DNA from: Asterella californica | Lineage: Eukaryota > Streptophyta > Marchantiopsida > Marchantiales > Aytoniaceae | DNA: 64,000 bases | Reading direction: 5' to 3' | Assembly: GCA_036924285.1 (NCBI GenBank) | Contig: JAYKYS010000004.1 | Span: forward strand, 29,606,001 to 29,670,000 | Shown: one piece after another, positions 63,754-64,000 of the stretch | Layout: each line of letters begins with the position of its first letter | Position numbering within the stretch: the stretch's first letter is position 1 | The notes under the pieces: model-generated | The model's database searches: none | What the model was told of the DNA's origin: nothing | Seen by the model: the letters and a program-made list of their open reading frames with translations, nothing else | Translations under genes and position numbers: made by a program

Positions 63754-64000
63754 CATTCGCAGCCTTTATATAGTGAGAGGAATAGTACATGATAAGCTTT
63801 CGGTCAATGCTCATCTCTCACGCGGATCGCTGATGTGGCTTACATGCAGCCTTAGATCTAGAACAACATCTAGAGGTTCAGAATGAGCCACGTAGAAGGC
63901 TCGCTGGAAAGTTCTAGAAGCTTCTTTCTAGAAATTTCCTTCTGGAAGCTTCCTGGCTGGAAAGTTCTAGAAGCTTCTTTCTAGAAACTTCCTTTTGGAA
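63754..64000 (-). mobile_element. Chromovirus 3' LTR, copy 3 (partial)
   Basis: TATA box at 63765-63773 and the beginning of the array, then the window ends. Confidence 0.65.
63905..64000. promoter_or_regulatory. Heat-shock-element array, copy 3 (partial)
   Basis: First unit and most of the second; cut by the window end. Confidence 0.8.

Overview
The window looks like plant nuclear DNA. It holds a spliced nuclear gene for a chloroplast rRNA-accumulation protein (DUF177/YCED family), decayed Mutator-like and Ty3/gypsy transposons, a tRNA-derived SINE-like element, and short plastid- or mitochondrion-derived scraps (NUPT/NUMT-like). The rps8 and rps11 scraps resemble non-flowering land plant plastids, so a bryophyte, lycophyte or fern is my guess. 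That guess rests on remembered family resemblance, not a search.

The dominant feature is a giant head-to-tail tandem repeat with a unit of 23,597 bp. Copy 1 is 1-23597, copy 2 is 23598-47194, and copy 3 is 47195-64000, cut by the window edge after 16,806 bp. Every feature recurs at exactly +23597 and +47194. By eye I found only eight single-base differences and no length change, so the amplification is recent or the array is being homogenised. The phase (where a unit starts) is arbitrary: the Mutator-like relic runs across the copy 1/copy 2 and copy 2/copy 3 joints.

Layout of one unit (copy 1 coordinates): 1-1985, Mutator-like transposase relic, minus strand (its C-terminal zinc knuckle lies at 23068-23535). 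2000-5000, no recognisable gene, with one long hairpin. 5060-5255, SINE-like element. 5744-5855, three back-to-back hairpins. 5900-8300, AT-rich then CT-rich DNA without a recognised gene. 8520-9827, the intact two-exon DUF177 gene. 10116-14600, a mosaic of organelle scraps (rps11, rps8, an intact tRNA-CAU cloverleaf, group II intron pieces, 16S, trnV and two 23S pieces). 15085-15990, an old gypsy pol relic. 16560-17756, the 3' LTR and integrase/chromodomain end of a chromovirus, whose LTR carries a dense heat-shock-element array. 17757-18676, an apparent LTR. 18677-20703, a gypsy gag and protease fragment on the plus strand. 20704-23067, no recognised gene.

The only gene that appears intact in all copies is DUF177. 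The rest is transposon and organelle debris whose frameshifts and stops are shared by the copies and therefore predate the amplification. The signals most worth following are the macro-repeat itself, the heat-shock-element array in the LTR promoter, and the amplification of a plastid rRNA factor beside scraps of plastid rRNA.
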